Below, piece by piece: positions 44,054-52,669 of a DNA stretch of 64,000 bases. Within the stretch, counting starts at the first letter, position 1. The number at the start of each line of letters is the position of its first letter. The notes under the pieces are model-generated. The model had not been told where the DNA came from and made no database searches. It saw only the letters and a program-made list of their open reading frames with translations. The DNA is from Streptomyces misionensis (GTDB taxonomy: Bacteria; Actinomycetota; Actinomycetes; Streptomycetales; Streptomycetaceae). The stretch spans positions 5,100,501 to 5,164,500 of the forward strand of contig NZ_FNTD01000004.1 in assembly GCF_900104815.1 (NCBI RefSeq), given 5' to 3'. Made by a program: the position numbers and the translations under genes.

Positions 44054-44914
44054 CTACGCCAGCCCCCGACGGGCCACCGCAGGGGGGCGGTGGCCCGCGA
44101 TGGAGGAGACCATGTCGAGCACCTGGCGGGTCTCGGCGACCTCGTGGACGCGGTAGACCATCGCGCCGAGCCAGGAGGACACCGCCGTCGTCGCCAGCGT
44201 GCCGATCAGCCGCTCCTTGACCGGCCGGTCCAGCGTCTCCCCGACGAAGTCCTTGTTGGACAGCGACACCAGCACCGGCCAGCCCGAGGCGACCATCTCG
44301 TCCAGCCGGCGCGTCGCCTCCAGGCTGTGCCGGGTGTTCTTGCCGAAGTCGTGCCCCGGGTCGATCAGCACCGACTCCCGCGGCACCCCCAGCTCCACCG
44401 CCCGCCGGGCGAGCCCCACCGTCACGTCCAGGACGTCGGCCATGACGTCGTCGTACGTCACCCGGTGCGGGCGGGTGCGCGGCTCGGCGCCGCCCGCGTG
44501 GGTGCACACCAGCCCCACCCCGTACCGCGCCGCGACCTCGGCGAGGCCGGGGTCCGCGCCGCCCCACGCGTCGTTCAGCAGATCCGCGCCCGCCTCGCAC
44601 ACCGCCTCGCCGACCTCGGCCCGCCAGGTGTCCACGCTGATGATCACGTCCGGGAAGCGGCGCCGTACCTCCGCCACGAAGCCGACCGTGCGGCGCGCCT
44701 CCTCCTCGGCCGAGACCTCCTCGCCCGGGCCGGCCTTCACCCCGCCGATGTCGATGATCGCCGCGCCCTCGGCGACCGCCTGCTCCACCCGCGCCAGGGC
44801 CGGCTCGTCCCGGAAGGTCGCCCCCCGGTCGTAGAAGGAGTCCGGGGTCCGGTTCACGATCGCCATGATCACTCGTTCGTGCGGTCCGAATTCCCGCCTG
44901 CCCAGCCTGAGCAT
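44054..44914 (-). CDS. folP2: dihydropteroate synthase homologue of the FolP2 type
   Basis: 286 residues. TIM barrel with the start IMAIVNRTPDSFYDRG and ISVDTWRAEV, and the substrate lid LIDPGHDFGKNT. The usual pterin/pABA loop GGESTRPG is replaced by GGVKAGPGEEV (about residues 57-67), as in mycobacterial FolP2, which is reported to lack DHPS activity. A true folP is expected elsewhere. It lies antisense between the LOG and DivIVA genes; in M. tuberculosis folP2 is in the same position but on the other strand relative to its neighbours. Confidence 0.9.
   Translation of the reverse strand: MLRLGRREFGPHERVIMAIVNRTPDSFYDRGATFRDEPALARVEQAVAEGAAIIDIGGVKAGPGEEVSAEEEARRTVGFVAEVRRRFPDVIISVDTWRAEVGEAVCEAGADLLNDAWGGADPGLAEVAARYGVGLVCTHAGGAEPRTRPHRVTYDDVMADVLDVTVGLARRAVELGVPRESVLIDPGHDFGKNTRHSLEATRRLDEMVASGWPVLVSLSNKDFVGETLDRPVKERLIGTLATTAVSSWLGAMVYRVHEVAETRQVLDMVSSIAGHRPPAVARRGLA
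44071..44096. other. hairpin at the 3' end of folP2
   Basis: Arms GGGCCACCGC (44071-44080) and GCGGTGGCCC (44087-44096) pair perfectly; it lies in the last codons of folP2 and 25 bases after the LOG gene stop, so it may terminate LOG transcription within the antisense folP2 coding region. Confidence 0.55.
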
Positions 44915-45053
44915 CCGCTGTGACCTCTCCTCGTACGTCCGGCACTGCGACCGCCAGTGACCCTAACCGTCAGACTCGCATGGCACGATCGGACCAGACA
45001 GATTCCGCGTCCGGCCCTCGCGGCCGGCACCCGAGCGTGGGGACCTCGAGACG

Positions 45054-45410
45054 ATGGTGATGTTCCTGTTCCTGGTCGTCGCGCTGGCCGTCGTGGTCGC
45101 CGCGGTGACCCTCGCCGTGGTGGGCGGCGGCGAAAGCGCCCCGCTGCCCGAGGCCGCGCCCGAGCGGCTCCAGGACCCGCTGCCGGAGGACCGCCCCGTC
45201 GGCCGCGCCGACATCGAGACCCTGCGCTTCCCGCTGGCCCCGCGCGGCTACCGGATGGCCGACGTGGACGACGCCCTCGGCCGGCTCGCCGCCGAACTCG
45301 CCGAGCGGGACGCCCGGATCGCCGGCCTGGAATCCGCGCTGGCCGGCGCCCGGGCCGCCGCCGCACAGCCCCGGCAGGACAAGCCCGAGCACCCGGAGGA
45401 CCAGCGATGA
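45054..45410 (+). CDS. small DivIVA-domain membrane protein
   Basis: 118 residues. ATG at 45054 (or 45060). An N-terminal TM helix (about residues 2-24) is followed by a linker and the DivIVA N-terminal-like motif FPLAPRGYRMADVDDALGRL, then a short coiled coil. Such proteins resemble the membrane-binding part of DivIVA/Wag31 without its long coiled coil. The stop overlaps the start of tag (ATGA), the same coupling as Rv1209-Rv1210. A role in polar growth is inference. Confidence 0.82.
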   Translation: MVMFLFLVVALAVVVAAVTLAVVGGGESAPLPEAAPERLQDPLPEDRPVGRADIETLRFPLAPRGYRMADVDDALGRLAAELAERDARIAGLESALAGARAAAAQPRQDKPEHPEDQR

Positions 45411-46009
45411 CCGCCGCCGTCGCCGGGCCGGACGGCGCGCTGCGCTGCCCCTGGGCCCTGTCCACCGAGGACTACGTCTCGTACCACGACGAGGAGTGGG
45501 GGCGCCCCGTCCACGGCGACGACGCCCTCTTCGAACGGCTCAGCCTGGAGGCCTTCCAGTCCGGCCTGTCCTGGATCACCATCCTGCGCCGCCGCCCGGG
45601 CTTCCGCACGGCCTTCGCGGGCTTCTCCATCGAGAAGGTCGCCGCCTTCACCGACGAGGACCGCGAGCGGCTGCTGGCCGACCCCGGCATCATCCGCAAC
45701 CGCGCCAAGATCGACGCCACGCTGGCCAACGCCCGCGTCCTCGCCGGCTGGTCCGACGGCGAACTGGACGAACTGATCTGGTCCCACGCCCCCGACCCCG
45801 CGACCCGCCCGGCCCCGAAGACCCTGGCGGACGTCCCGGCGGTCACCCCCCAGTCCACGGCCCTGTCCAAGGCGCTGAAGAAGCGGGGCCTGAAGTTCGT
45901 GGGACCCACGACGGCGTACGCGCTGATGCAGGCGTGCGGACTGGTGGACGACCACCTGGAGGCGTGCGTCGCCCGTGGCGCCCGGGAGGGGCGTCACCGC
46001 CCCGAGTAG
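45407..46009 (+). CDS. tag: DNA-3-methyladenine glycosylase I
   Basis: 200 residues, base-excision repair enzyme removing 3-methyladenine. Zinc ligands match E. coli Tag in number and spacing: Cys14 in RCPW, His27, and His183/Cys187 in DDHLEAC. The catalytic-region glutamate is Glu48 in SLEAFQSGLSW. ATG at 45407 overlaps the DivIVA-protein stop. The end overlaps the convergent enoyl-CoA hydratase gene by 16 bp. Confidence 0.95.
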   Translation: MTAAVAGPDGALRCPWALSTEDYVSYHDEEWGRPVHGDDALFERLSLEAFQSGLSWITILRRRPGFRTAFAGFSIEKVAAFTDEDRERLLADPGIIRNRAKIDATLANARVLAGWSDGELDELIWSHAPDPATRPAPKTLADVPAVTPQSTALSKALKKRGLKFVGPTTAYALMQACGLVDDHLEACVARGAREGRHRPE

Positions 46010-46797
46010 CGCGGCTTCTCCTTGTCGACGAACGCCTGCACGGCGATCGCGTGGTCCTCGGACCGCCCGGCCCGGGTCTGGAGCTCGTCCTCCTTGTCGA
46101 GGGTCTCCGACAGCGAGTGCGTCAGCCCGAAGGCCATCGCCTCCTTGATCGCCGCGTACGCCACCGTCGGGCCCGAGGCGAGCGTGCGCGCCACCTTCTC
46201 GGCCTCGGCCCGCAGCTCGCCGGACGGCACGACCCGGTTCGCGATGCCCAGCTCCAGCGCGTCCTGCGCGCCGATGCTGCGCGGGAAGAGCAGCAGGTCG
46301 GCCGCGCGGCCGGGCCCGACCACCCGGGGCAGCGTCCAGGAGATCCCGGAGTCACCGGTCAGGGCGACCCCCGCGAACGAGGTGTTGAAGGACGCCGTGT
46401 CGGCGACGACGCGGTAGTCCGCGGCGAGGGCGAAGCCGAACCCGGCCCCGGCCGCGACCCCGTTCACCGCGGCGACCACCGGCTTCGCCGCCCCGGCGAG
46501 GGCCCGCACGATCGGGTTGTAGTGCTCCCCGACCGTGCTCATCGTCTGCCCGGAGCCGGTCTCCCGGTCCTTGGCCAGCAGCCCGATGTGCTCCTTGAGG
46601 TCCTGGCCCACGCAGAACGCCCGGTCCCCGGCCGCGGTCAGCAGGATCGCCCGCACGGCCGGGTCGCCGGCCGCCTCCCGCGCCGCCTCTCGCAGGGCGA
46701 CCTTGGCCTCGACGTTCAGCGCGTTCATCGCCTCGGGGCGGTTCAGCGTGATCGTCGCGAGCCCGTCGCTCACCTCGTAGAGCACGGTGTCGGCCAT
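45994..46797 (-). CDS. enoyl-CoA hydratase/isomerase, PaaG-like
   Basis: 267 residues, crotonase fold. ATG at 46797 has GGAGGGGAAG upstream; a longer start would add residues unlike the family. Oxyanion hole: AFCVGQDLKEH and NGVAAGAGFGFALA. The active-site segment GDSGISWTLPRVVG has Asp where typical enoyl-CoA hydratases have Glu, a feature of PaaG-type isomerases acting on phenylacetate-derived CoA esters. No other paa genes are nearby, so the substrate is uncertain. Confidence 0.9.
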   Translation of the reverse strand: MADTVLYEVSDGLATITLNRPEAMNALNVEAKVALREAAREAAGDPAVRAILLTAAGDRAFCVGQDLKEHIGLLAKDRETGSGQTMSTVGEHYNPIVRALAGAAKPVVAAVNGVAAGAGFGFALAADYRVVADTASFNTSFAGVALTGDSGISWTLPRVVGPGRAADLLLFPRSIGAQDALELGIANRVVPSGELRAEAEKVARTLASGPTVAYAAIKEAMAFGLTHSLSETLDKEDELQTRAGRSEDHAIAVQAFVDKEKPRYSGR

Positions 46798-47171
46798 GGC
46801 GCTTCCCCTCCGTCGCGGTGGTGACGTACTGCTCGGTACGTCCGTGTCCGGGAACAGCATGGCGGAGATCCCTGGCCGAGGGTCCGACCGGCGGTGTGAG
46901 CTGCGTCAAAGAAAACCGGACGGAGGTTGGCCGACGGGTGTGTGTGCGATGGCGCAGTATCGCAGCCACATCCCCGAATTGAGTGGTTTTGCTCGCGCGC
47001 GTTGCCCAAGCGATGCGGACCGATGTTGGTCATCGGGTCCTGAGATGCGGGATAATGGCTGGGAAGCAATGTGTTCGATGCCGGTGTCGCGTGTCCGATC
47101 CGGTCCCGCGGTGCCCGCCCGGGTGCCACCAATCGGCAGACGATGAGCTGGTTTCAGGAAGGGGAACGAGC
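46798..47171. promoter_or_regulatory. divergent intergenic region between the crotonase gene and the DUF3117 gene
   Basis: 374 bp with no further gene that I would accept. A -10-like GATAAT (47051-47056) with TTGGTC 19 bases upstream probably serves the DUF3117 gene. Weak ribosome-binding-like stretches in the other half serve the crotonase. No repeat or RNA motif recognised. Confidence 0.45.
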
Positions 47172-47339
47172 ATGGCGGCCATGAAGCCGCGGACGGGCGA
47201 TGGCCCGCTCGAGGTGACCAAGGAGGGGCGGGGCATCGTCATGCGCGTTCCGCTCGAAGGCGGCGGTCGACTCGTCGTCGAGCTGACCCCTGACGAGGCC
47301 GAGGCGCTCGGTGACGCCCTCAAGAAGGTCGTCGTCTGA
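47172..47339 (+). CDS. DUF3117 small conserved protein
   Basis: 55 residues, MAAMKPRTGDGPLEVTKEGR start and ELTPDEAEALGDALKKVV end, the DUF3117 signature (Rv1211 in M. tuberculosis). AAGGGGA precedes the ATG by about 6 bases. Highly conserved across actinobacteria, function unknown. A strong terminator follows. Confidence 0.92.
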   Translation: MAAMKPRTGDGPLEVTKEGRGIVMRVPLEGGGRLVVELTPDEAEALGDALKKVVV

Positions 47340-47360
47340 CGCGCGAGAGTCAGTCCTCAC

Positions 47361-47396
47361 GGCTGCCCCGGCATCGTACGCGGTGCCGGGGCAGCC
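47361..47396. terminator. terminator between DUF3117 and the O-methyltransferase gene
   Basis: Perfect 13-bp stem GGCTGCCCCGGCA / TGCCGGGGCAGCC with a 10-base loop, starting 22 bases after the DUF3117 stop. The genes converge here, so it can serve both. Confidence 0.8.
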
Positions 47397-47456
47397 GCGT
47401 TCCCGGGGCCCCGCACCCGCCGGGTGCCGCCGGCCCTCCCGTCCCGGTCGCCGCCG

Positions 47457-48089
47457 TCACCGCTTGACCGCGCACAGCAGCCCGTCGCCGACCGGCAGCA
47501 GCGACGTGACCATCTCCTGGCTCTCGCGCACCGTGCGCAGCAGCTCCCGCAGCCGCAGCACCTCCGACGGCTGCGGCCCCGAGTCGACCGTGCGGCCGCT
47601 CGCGAAGACCCCCTCGAAGACCACCACGCCGCCGGAGCGCAGCAGCCGCAGCGACTCGGCGAAGTAGTCCAGGTACTCCAGCCGGTCCCCGTCGCAGAAG
47701 ACGAGGTCGTAGCCCGCGTCCGCGAGCCGGGGCAGCACCTCCAGGGCGCGGCCGGGGATGAAGCGGGCCCGGTTGCTGGCGAAGCCGCAGGCGCGGAAGG
47801 CCTGCCGGGCGAACTGCTGGTGCTCCGGCTCCGAATCGACCGTGGTGAGCACCCCGTCCGGGCGCATGCCGTGCAGCAGATGGATTCCGGACACCCCGCA
47901 GCCCGTGCCGATCTCCGCGACGGCCTTCGCGTCCACGGAGGCGGCGAGCAGGCGCAGCGCGGAGCCCGTGCCGGGCGACACCGAGCGAAGTCCCGCGTCA
48001 CGGGCGCGGTCGCGGGCCCAGAGCAGCGCTTCGTCCTCGGCGGCAAAGGCGTCGGCGAATGCCGAGCTCGTCTGCCGGTTGCCGGTAAT
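47457..48089 (-). CDS. O-methyltransferase (Rv1220c type) with uncertain start
   Basis: SAM-dependent methyltransferase with motif [18 protein letters not shown], acidic [30 protein letters not shown] and [12 protein letters not shown]. The conserved N-terminal helix region ([20 protein letters not shown]) is in frame up to 48089, but the frame has no ATG/GTG/TTG there. The first canonical start, GTG at 47981, would delete that region. I therefore extend to ATT at 48089, which follows GGAGAGG closely. Alternatively a one-base indel in the GGGG at 48103-48106 disrupted an ATG at 48108. The gene is divergent from sigE, as Rv1220c is next to sigE. Confidence 0.78.
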   Translation of the reverse strand: MTGNRQTSSAFADAFAAEDEALLWARDRARDAGLRSVSPGTGSALRLLAASVDAKAVAEIGTGCGVSGIHLLHGMRPDGVLTTVDSEPEHQQFARQAFRACGFASNRARFIPGRALEVLPRLADAGYDLVFCDGDRLEYLDYFAESLRLLRSGGVVVFEGVFASGRTVDSGPQPSEVLRLRELLRTVRESQEMVTSLLPVGDGLLCAVKR

Positions 48090-48142
48090 GACCCTCTCCT
48101 GTCCCCATGGATGCCTCGGCGTGACTGTATCCGTTGGCGTCG

Positions 48143-48168
48143 GGAACCCGCAGATGGGACCAGGCGTT
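48143..48168 (+). promoter_or_regulatory. ECF-type promoter of sigE (GGAAC-N17-CGTT)
   Basis: GGGAAC ending at 48147 and CGTT at 48165-48168 are separated by 17 bases, the pattern of SigE/SigH-type ECF promoters (GGAAC ... GTT). It lies about 150 bp upstream of the sigE ATG at 48318. It would make sigE autoregulated. Confidence 0.7.
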
Positions 48169-48317
48169 TACAAGGAAGAGACGGTGGCGGGGGAATGCTT
48201 CGGGGGCAGGGGATGGACGAGGAGAGCGCACAACTGCTGACGCAGCGGCACGAGCCGCACCAGCAAGTATCAAATTCTCGTAAAAACGCTTATCCGGAGC
48301 TAACGGGCGAGGTGGCT

Positions 48318-49103
48318 ATGGTAGGGGCTCCACTGGACACCACCAGAGCCGACAGGGGAGGTGCGGCTGCGCCCGAGGACCGGGGCGGAGTGCTGCGGCG
48401 CTTCCTCGGGTCGGCGGGCAGGCCGAAATCCGTGACCGACACCGCTGCTGACCACCACGCCGCCGGACTCGCCCCGGGTGAGCCCCAGACCGCGACCTTC
48501 ACCAGTGACGCGGACGGGCAGGCGTGGACTCCGCCCACCTGGGAGGAGATCGTCAGCACCCACAGCGCCCGCGTCTACCGCCTGGCCTACCGCCTCACGG
48601 GCAACCAGCACGACGCTGAGGACCTCACCCAGGAGGTCTTCGTGCGCGTCTTCCGCTCGCTGTCGACGTACTCGCCGGGCACCTTCGAGGGCTGGCTGCA
48701 CCGCATCACCACCAACCTCTTCCTGGACATGGTCCGGCGCAAGCAGCGCATCCGCTTCGACGCCCTCGGCGAGGACGCGGCCGAGCGCCTGGCCAGCCGC
48801 GAACCCACCCCGCAGCAGCTCTTCAACGACGCCCACTTCGACGCGGACGTCCAGCAGGCCCTGGACACCCTGGCGCCCGAGTTCCGCGCCGCCGTCGTGC
48901 TGTGCGACATCGAGGGGCTGTCGTACGAGGAGATCGCCGCGACCCTCGGCGTGAAGCTCGGCACCGTCCGCTCCCGCATCCACCGCGGCCGCTCCCAGCT
49001 CCGCAAGGCCCTCGCGCACCGCTCACCGGAGGCCCGCGCGGCCGAGCGGCGCTCGTTCCTGGCCCGGGTCCCCGCGCTGGGGGGAGGGGGCGCGACGGCG
49101 TGA
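48318..49103 (+). CDS. sigE: ECF sigma factor SigE type
   Basis: 261 residues. ATG at 48318 has GAGGTGG 2-6 bases upstream; upstream ATGs at 48195 and 48213 would extend into low-complexity sequence. Region 2 ([20 protein letters not shown] followed by [11 protein letters not shown]) binds -10 and core; region 4 ([20 protein letters not shown]) recognises -35. The extra ~75 N-terminal residues are typical of this actinobacterial subgroup (Rv1221). GTGA overlap couples it to the anti-sigma gene. Confidence 0.93.
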   Translation: MVGAPLDTTRADRGGAAAPEDRGGVLRRFLGSAGRPKSVTDTAADHHAAGLAPGEPQTATFTSDADGQAWTPPTWEEIVSTHSARVYRLAYRLTGNQHDAEDLTQEVFVRVFRSLSTYSPGTFEGWLHRITTNLFLDMVRRKQRIRFDALGEDAAERLASREPTPQQLFNDAHFDADVQQALDTLAPEFRAAVVLCDIEGLSYEEIAATLGVKLGTVRSRIHRGRSQLRKALAHRSPEARAAERRSFLARVPALGGGGATA

Positions 49104-50101
49104 GCGGATCGCGACAGAAACCCGCCGAGGGGACACGCCTCGCCGAGCAGCATCTGGGAGACCGGCTCTCCGCCCTGGTGGACGGAGAGCTCGGCCATGA
49201 CACGCGGGAACGCGTCCTCGCCCACCTGGCCACCTGCGCCCGCTGCAAGGCGGAGGCGGACGCCCAGCGCGCGCTGAAGAACGCCTTCGCGGCGGCGCCC
49301 CCGCCCCCGCCCTCGGCGAGCCTGCTGGCCCGCCTCCAGGGCCTGCCCGGCGGCGGCCCCGACGGCGGCGGCGCCCCGGCCACCGGACTGCTCGGCAGCG
49401 GCTCCGAGGCCCCGGTCTCCGGCTCCCCGGGCGTCTTCGGCACCGGGCGCGGCTTCTCCTTCGGCTACGTCCCGGCGCGCCCGCACGGCCCCGGCCCCGC
49501 CGTCGAGGACGGCGGCTTCCGCATCCATCCCGTGGGCCGCCCGGACGACGGCCGCGCCGCCTCGCGCGGGCTGCGGTTCGCGTTCGCCGCCGCGGGCGCG
49601 GTGTCGCTGGCCGCGGTCGCCCTCGGCGGCGTGACCACCGCCATCCCCGGCTCCCCGGCCGCGGACGCCCGCGGCTCCGGCACCGGCAGCAACGTGGTCC
49701 CGGCCGGCACCACGGGCACCGGCGGCGCCACCGGCGGCACCGGCGCGGGCACGGCCGACACCCAGCGCCGACGCCCCGGCCCGCTGCTCGCCCAGGGCGG
49801 CACCCTGCTCGGGCACACGACGGCGGCGACACCGCCGACCGCCGTCACCGCGCCCCTGGTGCCCGGCGCCCCCGCTCCCTCGGCCGGACCGGACCAGGGC
49901 CTCGGCGCCCGGCTGAGCGCACCGCTGATGGCGGGCGCGACCGCCGTCTCCCCGCTGATACGCCTGCCGGACAAGGCCACGGGCCTGCCGCTGACCAAGT
50001 GGTCCACGGCCCCGATGGTCCCCGGCGTGCTCTCCGACTCCCTCCCCGGCACCCCCGCCACCCCCTCGACGTCCCCGAGCGCCCCGCAGCGGGCGCGCTG
50101 A
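49100..50101 (+). CDS. rseA: zinc anti-sigma factor (RseA type)
   Basis: 333 residues. GTG at 49100 overlaps the sigE stop. The ZAS motif H-x3-C-x2-C is present (His42, Cys46, Cys49 in HLATCARCK) with [17 protein letters not shown] before it, so the zinc/thiol switch that releases sigma is likely. A TM helix lies near residues 160-180. The C-terminal ~150 residues are external and Ala/Gly/Thr/Pro-rich. Much longer than mycobacterial RseA (about 150 residues), so it may have gained a wall-sensing tail. Confidence 0.88.
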   Translation: MSGSRQKPAEGTRLAEQHLGDRLSALVDGELGHDTRERVLAHLATCARCKAEADAQRALKNAFAAAPPPPPSASLLARLQGLPGGGPDGGGAPATGLLGSGSEAPVSGSPGVFGTGRGFSFGYVPARPHGPGPAVEDGGFRIHPVGRPDDGRAASRGLRFAFAAAGAVSLAAVALGGVTTAIPGSPAADARGSGTGSNVVPAGTTGTGGATGGTGAGTADTQRRRPGPLLAQGGTLLGHTTAATPPTAVTAPLVPGAPAPSAGPDQGLGARLSAPLMAGATAVSPLIRLPDKATGLPLTKWSTAPMVPGVLSDSLPGTPATPSTSPSAPQRAR

Positions 50102-50231
50102 CCGGCGCTGCGCCACGGCCCGCGAACCTGGTTGAATCCGGTGAGGGCCGTGCCCGTGGTGATCGGCCGGGCACGCAGTCGACGTCCCGCGGCCGCCGAA
50201 GCGCACGGCCGCGGCCGGCCGTGGGGAGAGC

Positions 50232-51896
50232 ATGAACGAGGGGAACCGCGTCCCGCCGGGAGCGGGTACGGAGGGGGCGGCGGGGACCGGTCCGACGCCG
50301 GACGGCGACTTCGAGCTGGCCAAGCCGGAGCGCCCCACGCCGTTGCACGAACCGGACCCCTACAGCACCCCGCCCTACGGCGAGCCGGGCCCCTGGGCCC
50401 CCGCCCCGCCGGTCCAGCACCCGGGCACCACCCCGACGCACGGCACACCGCTGCCGCCGCCACCGGGCGGCCCGCACGGCCGGGCCCCGGCACCCGCGCC
50501 CGCGTTCCCGGGCGCGCCTTCGCCGGCCGCCCCGTCCGCCCCGTTCGCCCCGGCCCCGGCGTCCACCGGCGTACCGGCACCCGCCCCGGCCGCGGCGCCC
50601 CTTCCCGAAACGGCGCCCGTCCAGGGCTCCACGGCGGTCCCCGAGCCCGTCGCGGCCGGCGGCCCCATCCCGGTGTCCCCGGCCGCCCCGGGGCCCGCAC
50701 AGGACCCCTGGGGGCGTTACGACCCGTGGGGGCGAGGGCCGCTCCAGCAGGCCGGCGCCGTGCCGGACGGCGCGCGGCGGGGCGGGCGGCGGGGCACGCG
50801 GTTCCTGGTCGCCTGGACCCTGGTGGTCGCCCTGCTGGCGTCCGGGATCGGCGGCGTCGTCGGCGCCTACGTCGAACGCGAGGGCCTCGGCGGCGAGGTG
50901 ACCCTGCCGCAGGCCAAGAGCGTGCCCGCCGGGCGCGCCCCGGACAGCGTGGCCGGGATCGCCGCCCGCGCCCTGCCCAGCGTCGTCACCCTGCACGTCT
51001 CCGGCTCCGGCGAGGAGGGCACCGGCACCGGCTTCGTGCTCGACGACCGCGGCCACATCCTCACCAACAACCACGTGGTCGCACCCGCCGCGTCGGGCGG
51101 GAAGATATCCGCGACGTTCAGCGACGGCGACTCCGTCCGGGCCACGGTCGTCGGCCGGGACAGCGGCTACGACCTCGCCGTGGTCCAGGTGCACGGCGTG
51201 CGCGGGCTCACCCCGCTGACCCTGGGCGACTCCGACGGCGTCCGGGTCGGCGACCCGGTCGTGGCCATCGGCGCCCCCTTCGACCTCGCCAACACCGTCA
51301 CCGCGGGCATCATCAGCGCCAAGGAGCGGCCCATCACCGCGGGCGGCGAGGAGGGCGACGGCAGCGACGTGTCCTACGTGGACGCCCTGCAGACCGACGC
51401 CCCGATCAACCCGGGCAACTCCGGCGGGCCGCTGCTCGACTCCCGGGCCCACGTCATCGGCATCAACTCGGCCATCCGCTCCGCCGACGGCGGCTCGGAC
51501 ACCGAGGGCGGCCAGGCCGGCTCCATCGGCCTGGGCTTCGCCATCCCGGTCAACCAGGCCCGGCGCGTCGCCGAGGAACTGATCAACGACGGCCACGCCA
51601 CCCACCCGGTCATCGGCGTCACCCTCGACATGGGCTACACCGGCGACGGCGCCCGCATCGACGACCACAGCGCGAACGGCGGCCCCGCCGTCCTCAAGGG
51701 CGGTCCCGGCGAACGGGCCGGGCTCGCGCCGGGCGACCTGATCACCCGGGTCGACGGGGAGCGGGTCCACACGGGTGAGGAGCTGATCGTCAAGATCCGC
51801 GCCCACCGGCCCGGCGACCGGCTGCGGCTGACGGTCGTACACGGCGGTGCCGAGCGGGAGGTCTCACTCGTCCTGGGCGCCTCGGAGCAGAACTGA
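50232..51896 (+). CDS. htrA: HtrA/DegP-type serine protease with PDZ domain
   Basis: 554 residues. A ~180-residue proline-rich cytoplasmic tail, one TM helix (about residues 190-213), then the trypsin-like protease with catalytic His281 (TNNHVV), Asp314 (GYDLAVV) and Ser397 (NPGNSGGPLL), followed by one PDZ domain (PGERAGLAPGDLITRVDG). It is an envelope quality-control protease. Together with sigE and the anti-sigma gene it forms the SigE envelope-stress operon (Rv1221-1223). GAGAGC precedes the ATG. Confidence 0.95.
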   Translation: MNEGNRVPPGAGTEGAAGTGPTPDGDFELAKPERPTPLHEPDPYSTPPYGEPGPWAPAPPVQHPGTTPTHGTPLPPPPGGPHGRAPAPAPAFPGAPSPAAPSAPFAPAPASTGVPAPAPAAAPLPETAPVQGSTAVPEPVAAGGPIPVSPAAPGPAQDPWGRYDPWGRGPLQQAGAVPDGARRGGRRGTRFLVAWTLVVALLASGIGGVVGAYVEREGLGGEVTLPQAKSVPAGRAPDSVAGIAARALPSVVTLHVSGSGEEGTGTGFVLDDRGHILTNNHVVAPAASGGKISATFSDGDSVRATVVGRDSGYDLAVVQVHGVRGLTPLTLGDSDGVRVGDPVVAIGAPFDLANTVTAGIISAKERPITAGGEEGDGSDVSYVDALQTDAPINPGNSGGPLLDSRAHVIGINSAIRSADGGSDTEGGQAGSIGLGFAIPVNQARRVAEELINDGHATHPVIGVTLDMGYTGDGARIDDHSANGGPAVLKGGPGERAGLAPGDLITRVDGERVHTGEELIVKIRAHRPGDRLRLTVVHGGAEREVSLVLGASEQN

Positions 51897-51980
51897 CACA
51901 AGTCTCACCACGGGACGGTACCGGTCGGACGGGAACGCCGGGTACCGTTGAGCGACCGAGGACATCGCAAGGAGCGTCAG

Positions 51981-52445
51981 GTGTTCAATGACATAGGGCC
52001 AATGGAGCTACTGACGATCATCGTCATCGCGGTGCTCGTGTTCGGTCCGGACAAGCTCCCCAAGGTCATCCAGGACGTCACCCGGACCATCCGGAAGATC
52101 CGCGAGTTCTCGGAGAGCGCCAAGCAGGACATCCGCAGCGAACTGGGTCCCGAGTTCAAGGACTTCGACTTCGAGGACCTCAACCCGAAGACGTTCCTGC
52201 GCAAGCAGCTGGGCAACGACGACCTGGGCCTCCAGGAGATCCGCAACGGCTTCGACCTGAAGAAGGAGATGGCCGAGATCACGGACGCGGTGAACGGCCG
52301 CGACACCGGCTCCGCTCCCTCCTCTGCCTCCTCGTCCTCCTCCGAGGCGGCCTCCCCCGCCGCCGGCGGGAAGATCGACATGACCAAGAAGTCCGAGGAC
52401 CCCGGCAAGGACGAGCGGCCCCCGTTCGACTTCGACGCCACGTAA
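51981..52445 (+). CDS. tatB: twin-arginine translocase subunit TatB
   Basis: 154 residues. GTG at 51981 has AAGGAG 6 bases upstream. The N-terminal amphipathic/TM segment VFNDIGPMELLTIIVIAVLVFGPDKLPKV (about residues 1-25) is the TatA/B family hallmark with FGPDKLP. A cytoplasmic helical region follows and the Ser/Ala-rich C-terminus is longer than TatA, supporting TatB. It follows htrA as in Rv1223-1224. Relevant to the twin-arginine motif in the solute-binding protein at 17556. Confidence 0.92.
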   Translation: MFNDIGPMELLTIIVIAVLVFGPDKLPKVIQDVTRTIRKIREFSESAKQDIRSELGPEFKDFDFEDLNPKTFLRKQLGNDDLGLQEIRNGFDLKKEMAEITDAVNGRDTGSAPSSASSSSSEAASPAAGGKIDMTKKSEDPGKDERPPFDFDAT

Positions 52446-52669
52446 GCCGCGAACCGTCCCATCCCGACACGCGCACGTGACGCGTGTCATAGCGCGCGCC
52501 CGCCGCGAACGGCGTGAACGGGTCGTTCGGGGTACCCCCGCATCCGGCGCCTGCCCTGCGGCGCTCAGCGGTGTGGTTATGCTGCCGAGTTGTTGTGCGG
52601 ACCGGTGGAGTACGCCCGAAGGGGGGCGGGCCGCCCCGGTCCGACGAGAGCGAGGAGGCGTCCGGGCAG

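Noticed and set aside
51931..51949. GGGAAC and CGTT upstream of tatB as a second SigE promoter
   Set aside because: Spacing is only 9 bases, far too short for an ECF promoter.
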